Below are positions 20,350 through 28,691 of a DNA stretch of 64,000 nucleotides, piece by piece. The stretch's first letter is position 1. Every line of letters starts with the position of its first letter. A model generated the notes under the pieces. That model saw only the letters and a program-made list of their open reading frames with translations. It did no database searches and was not told the origin of the DNA. The stretch lies in the NCBI RefSeq assembly GCF_001500025.1, contig NZ_LQIW01000050.1:62001-126000 (forward strand), in the 5' to 3' direction. The translations under genes and the position numbers were made by a program. The DNA is from Mycobacterium sp. IS-1590. GTDB taxonomy: Bacteria > Actinomycetota > Actinomycetes > Mycobacteriales > Mycobacteriaceae.

Positions 20350-21624
20350 GTGACGGGTGTCAACAAACGGGAGCGCAGCGCCGCGCTCCCGCACGGTGTC
20401 CAGGGCGCTGCCGATGCCAACTTCGCCTGTACCCTGCGTGGTTTCTCGCGACTGTTCCCCGGCCGTCGCTACGGCGGCGGCGCCCTGTCGATCTACCTGC
20501 ACGGTGAGCCCGTCGTCGACGTGTGGACCGGCTACGCGGATCGTCGCGGCACGCAGTACTGGAACGCCGACACCGGTGCGATGGTCTTCTCGGTCACCAA
20601 GGGCATGGCATCGACAGTCATCCACCGACTCGCCGACCGCGGGTTGATCGACTACGACACCGCGGTGGCCGAGTACTGGCCCGAGTTCGGCGTGAAGGGC
20701 AAAGCCGCGATCACGGTGCGCGAGCTGATGCAGCACCGGGCCGGGCTCTCGCACCTCAATGGATGCACCAAGGCCCAGCTGCTCGACCATCGGGTGATGG
20801 AGGAGCGGGTGGCATCCGCCCCGGTCAACAAGCTGCTGTTCGGACATCAGGCCTACCACGCGCTGACCTACGGCTGGCTGATGTCCGGGCTGGGCCGGGC
20901 GGTGACCGGAAAGGGCATGCGCGATCTGATCCGCGAGGAGCTGGCCGAACCGCTCGACACCGACGGTTTGCACCTGGGCCGCCCGCCGGCCGATGCGCCC
21001 ACGCGGGCCGCCCAGATCCTCGCCCCGCAGGGCGCCCTCGCCAACCCGATCTTCAACTTCGTCGCCCCGCGCGTTGCGGCCCTCGGTGTGTCCGGGATGT
21101 TCGGTTCGATGTACTTCCCCGGCATGAAATCCGTGGTTCAGGGCGACACCCCGTTCCTGGACTCCGAGATCCCCGCTGCCAACGGTGTCGCCACCGCCAG
21201 GAGCCTGGCCAAGATGTACGGCGCGATCGCCAACGGCGGCCGCATCGAGGGTAAGCAGTTCCTGTCCGAGGAGCGGGTCGCGGCGCTGACCGGCCGGGCG
21301 AGCTACTGGCCGGACCGCAACATCGTCGTGCCGTTGAGCTTCAATCTGGGCTATCACTCACTACCGTTGCCGCCCGGTGTGATGCCCGGATTCGGCCATG
21401 CCGGGCTGGCCGGGTCGGTCGGGTGGGCGGATCCGAGCACCGGGTTGGCGTTCGGGTTCGTACACAATCGGCTGCTCACCCGGATGGTGCTCGACCAGGC
21501 GACGTTCGCCGGGCTGGGCGTGCTGATCCGGCGCGACGCGGCGCGGGCGCGCAGGCGTGGCTATCAGACCGTGCCCGATCTGGGCGCGCCGTTCTACAGC
21601 GTGTCGCGCCCGGTCGCGGGCTAG
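20350..21624 (+). CDS. lipL: Beta-lactamase-fold esterase (LipL-like)
   Basis: This 424-residue serine hydrolase of the class C beta-lactamase/esterase family VIII fold has the nucleophile in SVTK (Ser81, Lys84). A Tyr-containing second motif (HALTYGWL) and the C-terminal FGHAGLAGS segment stand in for the KTG box. It has no signal peptide. The position after meaB and the sequence agree with Rv1497 (LipL), which in M. tuberculosis is a reported esterase. GTG 20350 sits after an unusually AT-rich stretch with TAAATT at 20335-20340, a probable promoter. It converges with the membrane gene that follows. Confidence 0.9.
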   Translation: MTGVNKRERSAALPHGVQGAADANFACTLRGFSRLFPGRRYGGGALSIYLHGEPVVDVWTGYADRRGTQYWNADTGAMVFSVTKGMASTVIHRLADRGLIDYDTAVAEYWPEFGVKGKAAITVRELMQHRAGLSHLNGCTKAQLLDHRVMEERVASAPVNKLLFGHQAYHALTYGWLMSGLGRAVTGKGMRDLIREELAEPLDTDGLHLGRPPADAPTRAAQILAPQGALANPIFNFVAPRVAALGVSGMFGSMYFPGMKSVVQGDTPFLDSEIPAANGVATARSLAKMYGAIANGGRIEGKQFLSEERVAALTGRASYWPDRNIVVPLSFNLGYHSLPLPPGVMPGFGHAGLAGSVGWADPSTGLAFGFVHNRLLTRMVLDQATFAGLGVLIRRDAARARRRGYQTVPDLGAPFYSVSRPVAG

Positions 21625-21631
21625 GCGCGAG

Positions 21632-22369
21632 TCACTGGGAAGCGCTGCTGAACCACTTCGTCTTCTGACGCCAGGACTCGGCCGAGGTCAGCGCGAACCC
21701 AGCGCCGCACATACAGGCGAAGACCCAGACCAGCGTGGTGCCGCCGTCGTGCTGCTGCAGTGCCGGGATGTAGGCCGTGAGCAGCCGCACCACGCACGCG
21801 GCGATGCCCGCGGCGGACGAGATCAGATAGACGTTGGCGATCTTGCGCGACCGCGGATCCCTGCGCAGCACCAGCAGGGCCCGGCTGCCGTAGCCGAGCA
21901 GATAGATCAGGATGCCGCACAGGATGAGCCAGTACATGTTCAGCCAGAAGTCGGTCGGCACCTGGAAGAAGTCCGGCTTGAAGATCCGTGCGCCGTTGCC
22001 GAGGGAGAAGGTGACCAGTAGCAGCGGGATGCACAGCGTGGCCGGAATTTCGACGTACTGCTTGAACGACCTCTGCAGCAGGTGGTCGTCCTGCAGGCGG
22101 CCGAGCGCGTTGTAGACGACTGCCGATGCGGCGACGATGTAGCAGTCGTGGCCGATGAAGTCCTCGAGGTTCCATTTGCCGGTCAGCGCGTGCAGGGCGA
22201 CCCCGAGTGTCTCCGAGGCCCACGGGGACATCAACAGCACCGCCATGCCCTGCAGGGCGATGTTGAGGGTGGCGGCCACTTCCCAGCGGGAGGACCAGGT
22301 GACCCGGCGAATCCACAGGCTCCACGCGATACAGCAAAGCGTGATCGCGATCAGTGTCGCCAAAGCCAT
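21632..22369 (-). CDS. Multipass membrane protein paired with an HTH regulator
   Basis: This 245-residue protein consists almost entirely of hydrophobic segments, about six to seven TM helices. The first is LATLIAITLCCIAWSLWI, and later ones include YWLILCGILIYLLGY and LVWVFACMCGAGFALTS. A charged loop in the middle carries WNLEDFIGHDCY. No transporter signature is recognised. It lies 44 bases downstream of the HTH gene on the same strand, so the two are probably one operon. Similar HTH-plus-membrane pairs may occur in actinobacteria and their phages, but I cannot confirm that here. Function unknown. Confidence 0.8.
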   Translation of the reverse strand: MALATLIAITLCCIAWSLWIRRVTWSSRWEVAATLNIALQGMAVLLMSPWASETLGVALHALTGKWNLEDFIGHDCYIVAASAVVYNALGRLQDDHLLQRSFKQYVEIPATLCIPLLLVTFSLGNGARIFKPDFFQVPTDFWLNMYWLILCGILIYLLGYGSRALLVLRRDPRSRKIANVYLISSAAGIAACVVRLLTAYIPALQQHDGGTTLVWVFACMCGAGFALTSAESWRQKTKWFSSASQ

Positions 22370-22413
22370 AGGGTTGCCTTCGGAGCTGCCGTGGTACTCA
22401 GCAAAGTGTACGG

Positions 22414-22785
22414 CTAAAGGGGCGGGGCGTCACTCCGCGGTCGCAGTTCGGAGAGCCGGGGAATCCGGGTCCGCGCCTTGGTCGTTTCCCGCACCGCCGT
22501 CTGGCCGGAACCACCCGTGCGTTCGAGGTATTCGACGTAACTGAGCACTTCTTGCCTGGTCATCAGCCCGAACCTGATCTGCAGGTCGGGATAGCTCAGA
22601 CCGAACCGGTCGGCGACTCGCCGCAGCTCCTCGGCGTCGGGATAGTCCGGCTCTTTGATGCGGCGGTAGTACGTGCTGCTGGAGGTGCCCAGCGCGTCGT
22701 AGATGTCCTTGGCCTCGATGTCCCCGTCGAGCAGGTAGTCGAGCAGCGCCTTGAGTTGTCTGCCGTTCTCGTCTGTCCGAGGCAC
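22414..22785 (-). CDS. Helix-turn-helix regulator (Xre-like)
   Basis: This 123-residue DNA-binding protein has a helix-turn-helix in the region IEAKDIYDALGTSSSTYYRRIKE (about 20-42). A second small helical bundle, AEELRRVADRFGLSYPDLQIRFG, follows; the arrangement is typical of Cro/phage-like repressors. The Arg/Thr-rich tail is probably disordered. The GTG start at 22785 is 6 bases after a TAGAGT -10 box on the same strand, hence a leaderless mRNA. It is divergent from the condensation-fragment gene and the gap holds two inverted repeats, which suggests control of both directions. Its targets are an inference. Confidence 0.82.
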   Translation of the reverse strand: MPRTDENGRQLKALLDYLLDGDIEAKDIYDALGTSSSTYYRRIKEPDYPDAEELRRVADRFGLSYPDLQIRFGLMTRQEVLSYVEYLERTGGSGQTAVRETTKARTRIPRLSELRPRSDAPPL

Positions 22786-22921
22786 CTGTCCACTCTAAAC
22801 CAACGTCCCGGGTTTGGGCAGTGCGGTCCGCAAACTGGAGGAGTTTGCCTAAATTGACACTGGCGTCACAGTTTTGGGAGGTGTCTCCCATTTCTGGGAC
22901 ACCTGGGCTATCTTTGGTCCC
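22786..22921. promoter_or_regulatory. Divergent control region with two inverted repeats
   Basis: Three features stand out. TAGAGT at 22797-22792 on the minus strand serves the HTH gene. An inverted repeat at 22830-22848 has perfect 7-bp arms GCAAACT and AGTTTGC around GGAGG. A second repeat at 22879-22904 pairs AGGTGTC-CC with GGGACACCT, with one bulged T. The left arm of the second can instead pair locally as GGGAG/CTCCC (22876-22889), so two hairpins exclude each other. TTGACA at 22854-22859 is a possible -35 for the rightward gene. Confidence 0.55.
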
Positions 22922-23563
22922 ATGGTTGCTCCCTACCTGGCTTCGCCGACAGAGGTCCTGCACCCGCTCGGCGACTTTGCTACGGCAACGGTCCGAATCA
23001 CCGACTACGACGCCGATGCCGTCACCTCGGCCAGCATGATCAAAGTGTCGACCCCGGCAAGCGATGAGCTGACCGCCGAACTCGACGGGGCCACCGAATG
23101 GCTCGGCCTGCCGGCCGACGAGATCCTGATCGCCGCGCTGAGCAGGACCATCGCCCGCACACTCGGAGAGGGCATGGTCCGGGTCGACATCGCCAGCGAG
23201 CGCGGCTCCCTGCTCGATGCCGTACCCCTGGTGTGTGTGGCGGGTCAACACGCGAGCGCCACCGAGGTGCTGGCCTCCGTGCACCAGACGCTGGCCGCCG
23301 CTTCGGAGCGCGAGGTGGCCGCTTCGCCAGAGGTGTACTTCAACTACATCGGCGAACTGCCGACGGACACGGTGCCGGTGCAGGAGACGCCGCCCGGCCT
23401 CGGTCACGCCTTGGAGGTGCGTGTCTATCGCGCCGACGGCGACGTGCGGGTCGACTGGTGGTACGACACCAGCCGGTTCGAGCCGTACACGATCGAGGAG
23501 TTGTCCGAACAGTTCCCGCTCGCGCTCGTCGAGATGACCTCCGACGCGCTGCCTCCGGCCTGA
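22922..23563 (+). CDS. Stand-alone condensation/epimerization-domain fragment
   Basis: This 213-residue protein resembles the C-terminal half of non-ribosomal peptide synthetase condensation or epimerization domains. It has PEVYFNYIGELP (similar to the FNYLG motif of epimerization domains) and the end VRVDWWYDTSRFEPYTIEEL. The catalytic HHxxxDG motif belongs to the missing N-terminal half, so it is unlikely to be a condensation enzyme. ATG 22922 is chosen over the upstream codon at 22874, which would translate through the hairpin region. It is divergent from the HTH gene, and the ileS T-box promoter starts just after its stop. Role unknown. Confidence 0.72.
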   Translation: MVAPYLASPTEVLHPLGDFATATVRITDYDADAVTSASMIKVSTPASDELTAELDGATEWLGLPADEILIAALSRTIARTLGEGMVRVDIASERGSLLDAVPLVCVAGQHASATEVLASVHQTLAAASEREVAASPEVYFNYIGELPTDTVPVQETPPGLGHALEVRVYRADGDVRVDWWYDTSRFEPYTIEELSEQFPLALVEMTSDALPPA

Positions 23564-23577
23564 CGTTCCGCAAGCGG

Positions 23578-23843
23578 TAAGATCGGCGTCAACGGCTTGG
23601 ATCCGGCCATCACCGGGGAGCTTTCGGAAGAACGGTTCGGCGCCACCCATTCTGCGGCGGTCTGAGCTCAGTAGAACCGAACGGGTGGGCCCGTCAACGC
23701 CCTAAGTGAGCGGCGCACCTCTTCAGTAGTGGTGCGCAAGCGGGGTGGTACCGCGGCTCTCGCGCACCAGCGCGGCGTCGTCCCCGTGCCTTGACGAACA
23801 TCGAAGGCTTCCCCACCCGGAAGCCGAACGAGGCACAGGAGAT
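23578..23843 (+). ncRNA. ileS T-box leader (translational type)
   Basis: The T-box core GGGTGGTACCGCGG at 23743-23756 is unmistakable. A 7-bp stem (GCGCACC/GGTGCGC, 23713-23737) precedes it, as Stem III does. A short Stem I region carries an Ile ATC codon followed by A at 23609-23611 as the likely specifier; another ATC lies at 23601. TAAGAT (23578-23583) is a likely -10, so the RNA starts near 23590. No terminator helix with a U-run is seen. Instead GTGCCT (23786-23791) can pair with AGGCAC (23831-23836), beside the ribosome site AGGAG (23837-23841). This fits the actinobacterial ileS riboswitches that sense uncharged tRNA-Ile and control translation. Confidence 0.93.
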
Positions 23844-26800
23844 ATGACCGCCTACCCGAAGCCGGCCGCCGGGGCGCCCAAATTCCCCGCGCTGGAAGCC
23901 GAGGTCCTCGAATACTGGGACCGCGACGACACTTTCCGCGCCAGCATCGCCCGCCGCGACGACGCCCCCGAGTACGTCTTCTACGACGGTCCTCCGTTCG
24001 CCAACGGCCTGCCGCACTACGGGCATCTGCTCACCGGTTACGTCAAGGACATCGTGCCGCGGTATCGCACCATGCGCGGCTACAAGGTGGAGCGCCGGTT
24101 CGGCTGGGACACCCACGGCCTGCCCGCCGAACTCGAGGTGCAGCGCCAACTCGGCATCACCGACAAGGCGCAGATCGAGGAGATGGGCATCGAGAAGTTC
24201 AACGACGCCTGTCGCGCCTCGGTGCTCAAGTACACCAACGAATGGCGTGCCTACGTGACCCGGCAGGCCCGCTGGGTGGACTTCGACAACGACTACAAGA
24301 CCCTTGAACCCGAATTCATGGAGTCGGTGATCTGGGCCTTCAAACAGTTGTGGGACAAGGGCCTTGCCTACGAGGGCAATCGTGTGTTGCCGTACTGCTG
24401 GAACGACGAGACACCGTTGTCCAGCCACGAACTGCGCATGGACGACGACGTCTACCAGAGTCGCCAGGACCCCGCGCTCACCGTCGGCTTTCAGGTCGCC
24501 GAGGGGGATCTGACCGGCGCGTACCTACTGATCTGGACGACGACTCCGTGGACCCTGCCGTCCAACCAGGCGGTCGCGGTCCATCCCGACGTCACCTACG
24601 TGCAGGTGAAGGCGCCCGACGGGCGGCGCTTCGTGCTGGCCCAAGCGCGGGTCGCGGCCTACGCGCGGGAACTGGGCGAGGAGCCCGAGATCCTGGCCAC
24701 CTTCTCCGGGCGCGAACTGCTCGAGACCCGTTACCTGCCGCCGTTCCCGTACTTCGCCGACGCGCCCCGCTCCTTCCGTGTGCTGCCCGCCGAATTCGTC
24801 AGCACCGAGGACGGCACCGGCATCGTGCACATGTCGCCCGCCTACGGCGAAGACGACATGCTCACCGCGCAGGCCGCGGGCATCGAGGCCGTCACACCGG
24901 TCGACTCCAAGGGGCGCTTCGACGCCACCGTGCCCGACTACGCCGGCCAGCACGTCTTCGACGCCAACCCGCAGATCATCCGCGACCTGAAAAACCAGAC
25001 CGGGCCGGCGGTCCCGCACGGTGCGGTGCTGTTGCGCCACGAGACTTACGAACACTCCTATCCGCACTGCTGGCGGTGCCGCAATCCGTTGATCTACCGG
25101 GCCGTGTCGTCCTGGTTCATCAAGGTCACCGAATTCCGCGACCGCATGGTTGAGCTCAACCAGCAGATCACCTGGTATCCCGAACACGTCAAGGACGGTC
25201 AGTTCGGCAAGTGGCTGGCCGGCGCACGCGACTGGTCGATCTCCCGAAACCGCTACTGGGGCACCCCGATTCCGGTGTGGAAGTCCGACGACCCGGCCTA
25301 TCCGCGCATCGACGTCTACGGCAGCCTCGACGAGCTCGAGCGTGACTTCGGGGTGCGCCCGACCGATCTGCACCGGCCCTACATCGACGAGTTGACCCGG
25401 CCCAATCCCGACGATCCGACGGGCCGCTCGACGATGCGACGCATCGAGGACGTCTTCGACGTCTGGTTCGACTCGGGCTCCATGCCGTACGCGCAGGTGC
25501 ACTACCCGTTCGAGAACGCCGAGTGGTTCACGGGCGGGCCGGGCGCCGAGGAGGCGCACTTCCCGGGCGACTTCATCGTCGAGTACATCGGCCAGACCCG
25601 CGGGTGGTTCTACACGCTGCACATCCTGGCCACCGCGCTGTTCGACAAACCCGCGTTCAAAACGTGTGTGGCGCATGGCATCGTGCTCGGCAATGACGGC
25701 CAGAAGATGAGCAAGTCGCTGCGCAACTACCCGGATGTGACCGAGGTGTTCGACCGCGACGGCTCCGATGCCATGCGGTGGTTCCTGATGGCCTCGCCGA
25801 TCCTGCGCGGCGGCAACCTGATCGTCACCGAGCAGGGGATCCGCGAAGGCGTCCGGCAGGTGCTGCTCCCACTGTGGAACGCCTACACCTTCCTCGCGTT
25901 GTACGCGCCGAAGAAGGGCACCTGGCGGACCGACTCCACACACGTGCTGGACCGCTACATCCTGGCCAAACTCGCCGTCCTGCGCGACGACCTCACCGCG
26001 TCGCTGGACGTCTGTGACATCTCCGGGGCCTGCGAGGAGCTACGGCAGTTCACCGAGGCGCTGACGAATTGGTATGTGCGACGGTCGCGTTCGCGGTTCT
26101 GGGAGGAGGACCCGGACGCGATCGACACCCTGCACACCGTGCTGGAGGTGACCGCCCGGTTGGCCGCTCCGCTGCTGCCGCTGATCACCGAGCGCATCTG
26201 GCGCGACCTGACCGGTGAGCGGTCGGTGCACCTGACCGACTGGCCCGAGGAGAATCTGTTACCCACCGACGCCGAATTGGTCGCGACGATGGATCTGGTG
26301 CGCGAGGTGGCATCGGCGGCGTCGTCGCTGCGCAAGGCCAAGAAGCTGCGGGTGCGGCTGCCGCTGCCGAAACTCACTGTGGCCGTGCAGAACCCGCAGC
26401 GACTCGAGCCGTTCACCGACCTGCTCGCCGACGAGCTCAACGTCAAGGCCGTCGAGCTCACCGATGACATCGACGCTTACGGTCGATTTGAGCTCGCGGT
26501 CAACGCGCGTGTCGCCGGCCCGCGGCTGGGCAAGGACGTGCAGGCGGCCATCAAGGCGGTCAAGGCGGGAGAGGCCGTCGTCAACGCCGACGGCACGCTG
26601 ACCGCCGGACCGGCGGTGCTGCAGCCCGACGAGTACAGCTCGCGGCTGGTCGCCGCCGATCCGGAGTACACCGCGGCGCTGTCGGACGAGGCCGGGCTGG
26701 TGGTGCTCGACGGCACGGTCACCGAGGAGTTGGAGGCCGAGGGCTGGGCGAAAGACCGCATCCGCGAACTGCAGGACCTGCGCAAGTCGACGGGTCTGGA

Positions 26801-26981
26801 CGTGTCCGACCGGATCACGGTCGTGATGTCGGTCCCGCAGGAGCGGCAGGCCTGGGCGCGTACGCACCGCGACCTGATCGCGGGCGAGATCCTCGCGACC
26901 GCATTCGATTTCGGGGATCCGGAGAACGGCAGCGAGATCGGCGACGGTGTGAAGGTCGCGATCGCGAAGGTCGACCGCTAG
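23844..26981 (+). CDS. ileS: Isoleucyl-tRNA synthetase
   Basis: This 1045-residue class I synthetase charges tRNA-Ile. The HIGH-type signature is HYGH at 58-61 and the KMSKS loop is at 621-625. A CP1 editing domain lies between them, followed by an anticodon-binding domain and a long C-terminal extension. The architecture and length are those of the eukaryote-like IleRS type found in mycobacteria, a type known to be poorly sensitive to mupirocin. ATG 23844 directly follows the AGGAG site controlled by the T-box. The frame upstream to 23745 reads through the riboswitch and is not coding. It converges with the S4-domain gene with a 4-base overlap. Confidence 0.98.
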   Translation: MTAYPKPAAGAPKFPALEAEVLEYWDRDDTFRASIARRDDAPEYVFYDGPPFANGLPHYGHLLTGYVKDIVPRYRTMRGYKVERRFGWDTHGLPAELEVQRQLGITDKAQIEEMGIEKFNDACRASVLKYTNEWRAYVTRQARWVDFDNDYKTLEPEFMESVIWAFKQLWDKGLAYEGNRVLPYCWNDETPLSSHELRMDDDVYQSRQDPALTVGFQVAEGDLTGAYLLIWTTTPWTLPSNQAVAVHPDVTYVQVKAPDGRRFVLAQARVAAYARELGEEPEILATFSGRELLETRYLPPFPYFADAPRSFRVLPAEFVSTEDGTGIVHMSPAYGEDDMLTAQAAGIEAVTPVDSKGRFDATVPDYAGQHVFDANPQIIRDLKNQTGPAVPHGAVLLRHETYEHSYPHCWRCRNPLIYRAVSSWFIKVTEFRDRMVELNQQITWYPEHVKDGQFGKWLAGARDWSISRNRYWGTPIPVWKSDDPAYPRIDVYGSLDELERDFGVRPTDLHRPYIDELTRPNPDDPTGRSTMRRIEDVFDVWFDSGSMPYAQVHYPFENAEWFTGGPGAEEAHFPGDFIVEYIGQTRGWFYTLHILATALFDKPAFKTCVAHGIVLGNDGQKMSKSLRNYPDVTEVFDRDGSDAMRWFLMASPILRGGNLIVTEQGIREGVRQVLLPLWNAYTFLALYAPKKGTWRTDSTHVLDRYILAKLAVLRDDLTASLDVCDISGACEELRQFTEALTNWYVRRSRSRFWEEDPDAIDTLHTVLEVTARLAAPLLPLITERIWRDLTGERSVHLTDWPEENLLPTDAELVATMDLVREVASAASSLRKAKKLRVRLPLPKLTVAVQNPQRLEPFTDLLADELNVKAVELTDDIDAYGRFELAVNARVAGPRLGKDVQAAIKAVKAGEAVVNADGTLTAGPAVLQPDEYSSRLVAADPEYTAALSDEAGLVVLDGTVTEELEAEGWAKDRIRELQDLRKSTGLDVSDRITVVMSVPQERQAWARTHRDLIAGEILATAFDFGDPENGSEIGDGVKVAIAKVDR

Positions 26982-27211
26982 CTGCCGGCGACGCGCGCGC
27001 CGCGGCCGGCGAACACCACGACGTCGGCGGGGCGCAGCTGCCTGCCGCGTCGATGCTCGATCTCGCCGTTGACGGTGACCAGCCCGTCGGCGATCGCCGA
27101 TTTCGCGTCCGCGCCCGAGTCGATGAGCCCGGCCAGTTTGAGAAACTGGCCCAGCCGAATCGAGTCGTCTGAAATGACGACGTCGAAGGGCTCGGCGCCC
27201 GGGTGTGCCAT
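26978..27211 (-). CDS. Small S4-domain RNA-binding protein (YaaA/YbcJ type)
   Basis: This 77-residue protein is a single S4 domain: IRLGQFLKLAGLIDSGADAK, then the glycine turn and VTVNGEIEHRRGRQLRPAD. Free-standing S4 proteins of this size bind structured RNA, and several act in ribosome assembly or quality control; the exact substrate is unknown. It starts at ATG 27211, divergent from dinX with 33 bases between the start codons. The longer frame to 27694 overlaps dinX and is not real. Confidence 0.85.
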   Translation of the reverse strand: MAHPGAEPFDVVISDDSIRLGQFLKLAGLIDSGADAKSAIADGLVTVNGEIEHRRGRQLRPADVVVFAGRGARVAGS

Positions 27212-27230
27212 GCAGGTCAGGCTAGCGCCA

Positions 27231-27236
27231 TAGCAT
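27231..27236 (+). promoter_or_regulatory. Likely -10 box of dinX
   Basis: TAGCAT ends 8 bases before GTG 27245, so the mRNA would be leaderless or nearly so. No SOS box was recognised in the short divergent gap. Confidence 0.4.
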
Positions 27237-27244
27237 CTGCAACT

Positions 27245-28612
27245 GTGGACGCTCGCTGGGTTCTGCACCTCGACATGGACGCCTTCTTCGCGTCCGTCGA
27301 GCAGCTGACCCGTCCGACGCTGCGGGGGCGCCCGGTGCTGGTCGGCGGGCTCGGCGGGCGCGGTGTGGTGGCCGGGGCGAGCTACGAGTCCCGGGTCTAC
27401 GGCGCCAGATCGGCGATGCCGATGCACCAGGCCCGCAGGCTGGTCGGCGCCGCGGCGGTGGTCCTTCCGCCGCGCGGGGTGGTCTACGGGGTGGCCAGTC
27501 GCCGGGTGTTCGAGACCGTGCGCGCGATGGTCCCGGTTCTCGAGCAGTTGTCCTACGACGAGGCTTTCGGCGAGCCCGCCGAGCTCGCGGGCGCGTCGGC
27601 GGGAGAGGTCGAGGACTTCTGCCGGACCCTGCGCGCCCGGGTGCTCAGCGAGACCGGACTCGTCGCGTCGATCGGGGCCGGCTCGGGTAAACAACTCGCC
27701 AAGATCGCATCCGGGTTGGCCAAACCCGACGGCATGCGAGTGGTCCGCCGCGACGAGGAGCGCGCGCTGCTCGACGGCCTGCCGGTGCGCAGGCTATGGG
27801 GGATCGGACCCGTCGCGGGGGAGAAGCTGCACAGGCTCGGCATCGAGACCATCGGCGCCTTCGCCGCACTGAGCGAGGCCGAGGCCGCCGACATCCTCGG
27901 CGGCACCGTCGGGCCCGCGCTGCACCGGCTCGCCCGCGGCATCGACGACCGCCCGGTGGCCGAGAACGCGCCCGCCAAACAGATCAGCGCGGAGTCCACC
28001 TTTCCCGAAGACCTGACCACCCTCGACCAGCTTCGCGAAGCGCTGGACCCGATCGGTGAGCACGCCCACCGGCGTCTGGAGAAGGACGGCCGCGGCGCGC
28101 GCACCGTCACCGTGAAGCTGAAGAAGTCCGATATGAGCACTCTCACCCGCTCGGCGACGCTGCCGTACGCCACCACCGACGCGGCCACCTTGATCGCCAC
28201 CGCGCGCAGGCTGCTGCTCGACCCCGTCGAGGTCGGGCCGATTCGTCTTCTGGGCGTTGGCTTTTCGGGACTCTCCGATGTCCGTCAGGAGTCGTTGTTC
28301 CCGGACTTGGAGCTCGCGGCGTACGACGACGTGGCGCACACCGGGCTGCCGCCGACCGTCTCCGAACTCGCCGCGACCGCGCCCGCGTGGCGCATCGGCG
28401 ACGACGTCACCCATCCGGACTTCGGCCACGGGTGGATCCAGGGCGCCGGGCACGGGGTGATGACGGTCCGGTTCGAGACCAGGATCAGCGGACCGGGCCA
28501 GGCCCGCACATTTCCGGTCGACACGCCCGGCATCGAGCGCGCGAACCCCGTCGATTCCCTCGACTGGCCGGACTACATCGCCGAACTGGCGCGTTACCAG
28601 AGCAACCCGTGA
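27245..28612 (+). CDS. dinX: Y-family DNA polymerase IV (DinX/DinB1)
   Basis: This is a translesion DNA polymerase of 455 residues. Catalytic acidic residues are present in HLDMDAFF (Asp10) and SYDEAF (Asp105, Glu106), with aromatic Phe14 in the position of the sugar steric gate. The palm, fingers, thumb and little-finger regions follow. QESLF near residue 350 is a beta-clamp-binding motif. A C-terminal extension carries HPDFGHGWIQGAGHGVMTVRF, a Tudor-like HPxFGxG repeat seen in some mycobacterial DinB proteins. It corresponds to Rv1537. The start is GTG 27245. Confidence 0.93.
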   Translation: MDARWVLHLDMDAFFASVEQLTRPTLRGRPVLVGGLGGRGVVAGASYESRVYGARSAMPMHQARRLVGAAAVVLPPRGVVYGVASRRVFETVRAMVPVLEQLSYDEAFGEPAELAGASAGEVEDFCRTLRARVLSETGLVASIGAGSGKQLAKIASGLAKPDGMRVVRRDEERALLDGLPVRRLWGIGPVAGEKLHRLGIETIGAFAALSEAEAADILGGTVGPALHRLARGIDDRPVAENAPAKQISAESTFPEDLTTLDQLREALDPIGEHAHRRLEKDGRGARTVTVKLKKSDMSTLTRSATLPYATTDAATLIATARRLLLDPVEVGPIRLLGVGFSGLSDVRQESLFPDLELAAYDDVAHTGLPPTVSELAATAPAWRIGDDVTHPDFGHGWIQGAGHGVMTVRFETRISGPGQARTFPVDTPGIERANPVDSLDWPDYIAELARYQSNP

Positions 28613-28691
28613 ACCGGCGAGCAATGGTGACGACGCCGAGACGACCATGGTGCGAAATTCTTCCGCGTCGACGTTTTGGGATGATGGTCCA

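Noticed and set aside
22430..23650. 406-codon minus-strand frame spanning the HTH and condensation-fragment genes
   Set aside because: It crosses two better-supported genes and the divergent control region.
23745..23843. N-terminal extension of ileS
   Set aside because: It would translate the T-box core; ATG 23844 has the regulated ribosome site and matches the family start.
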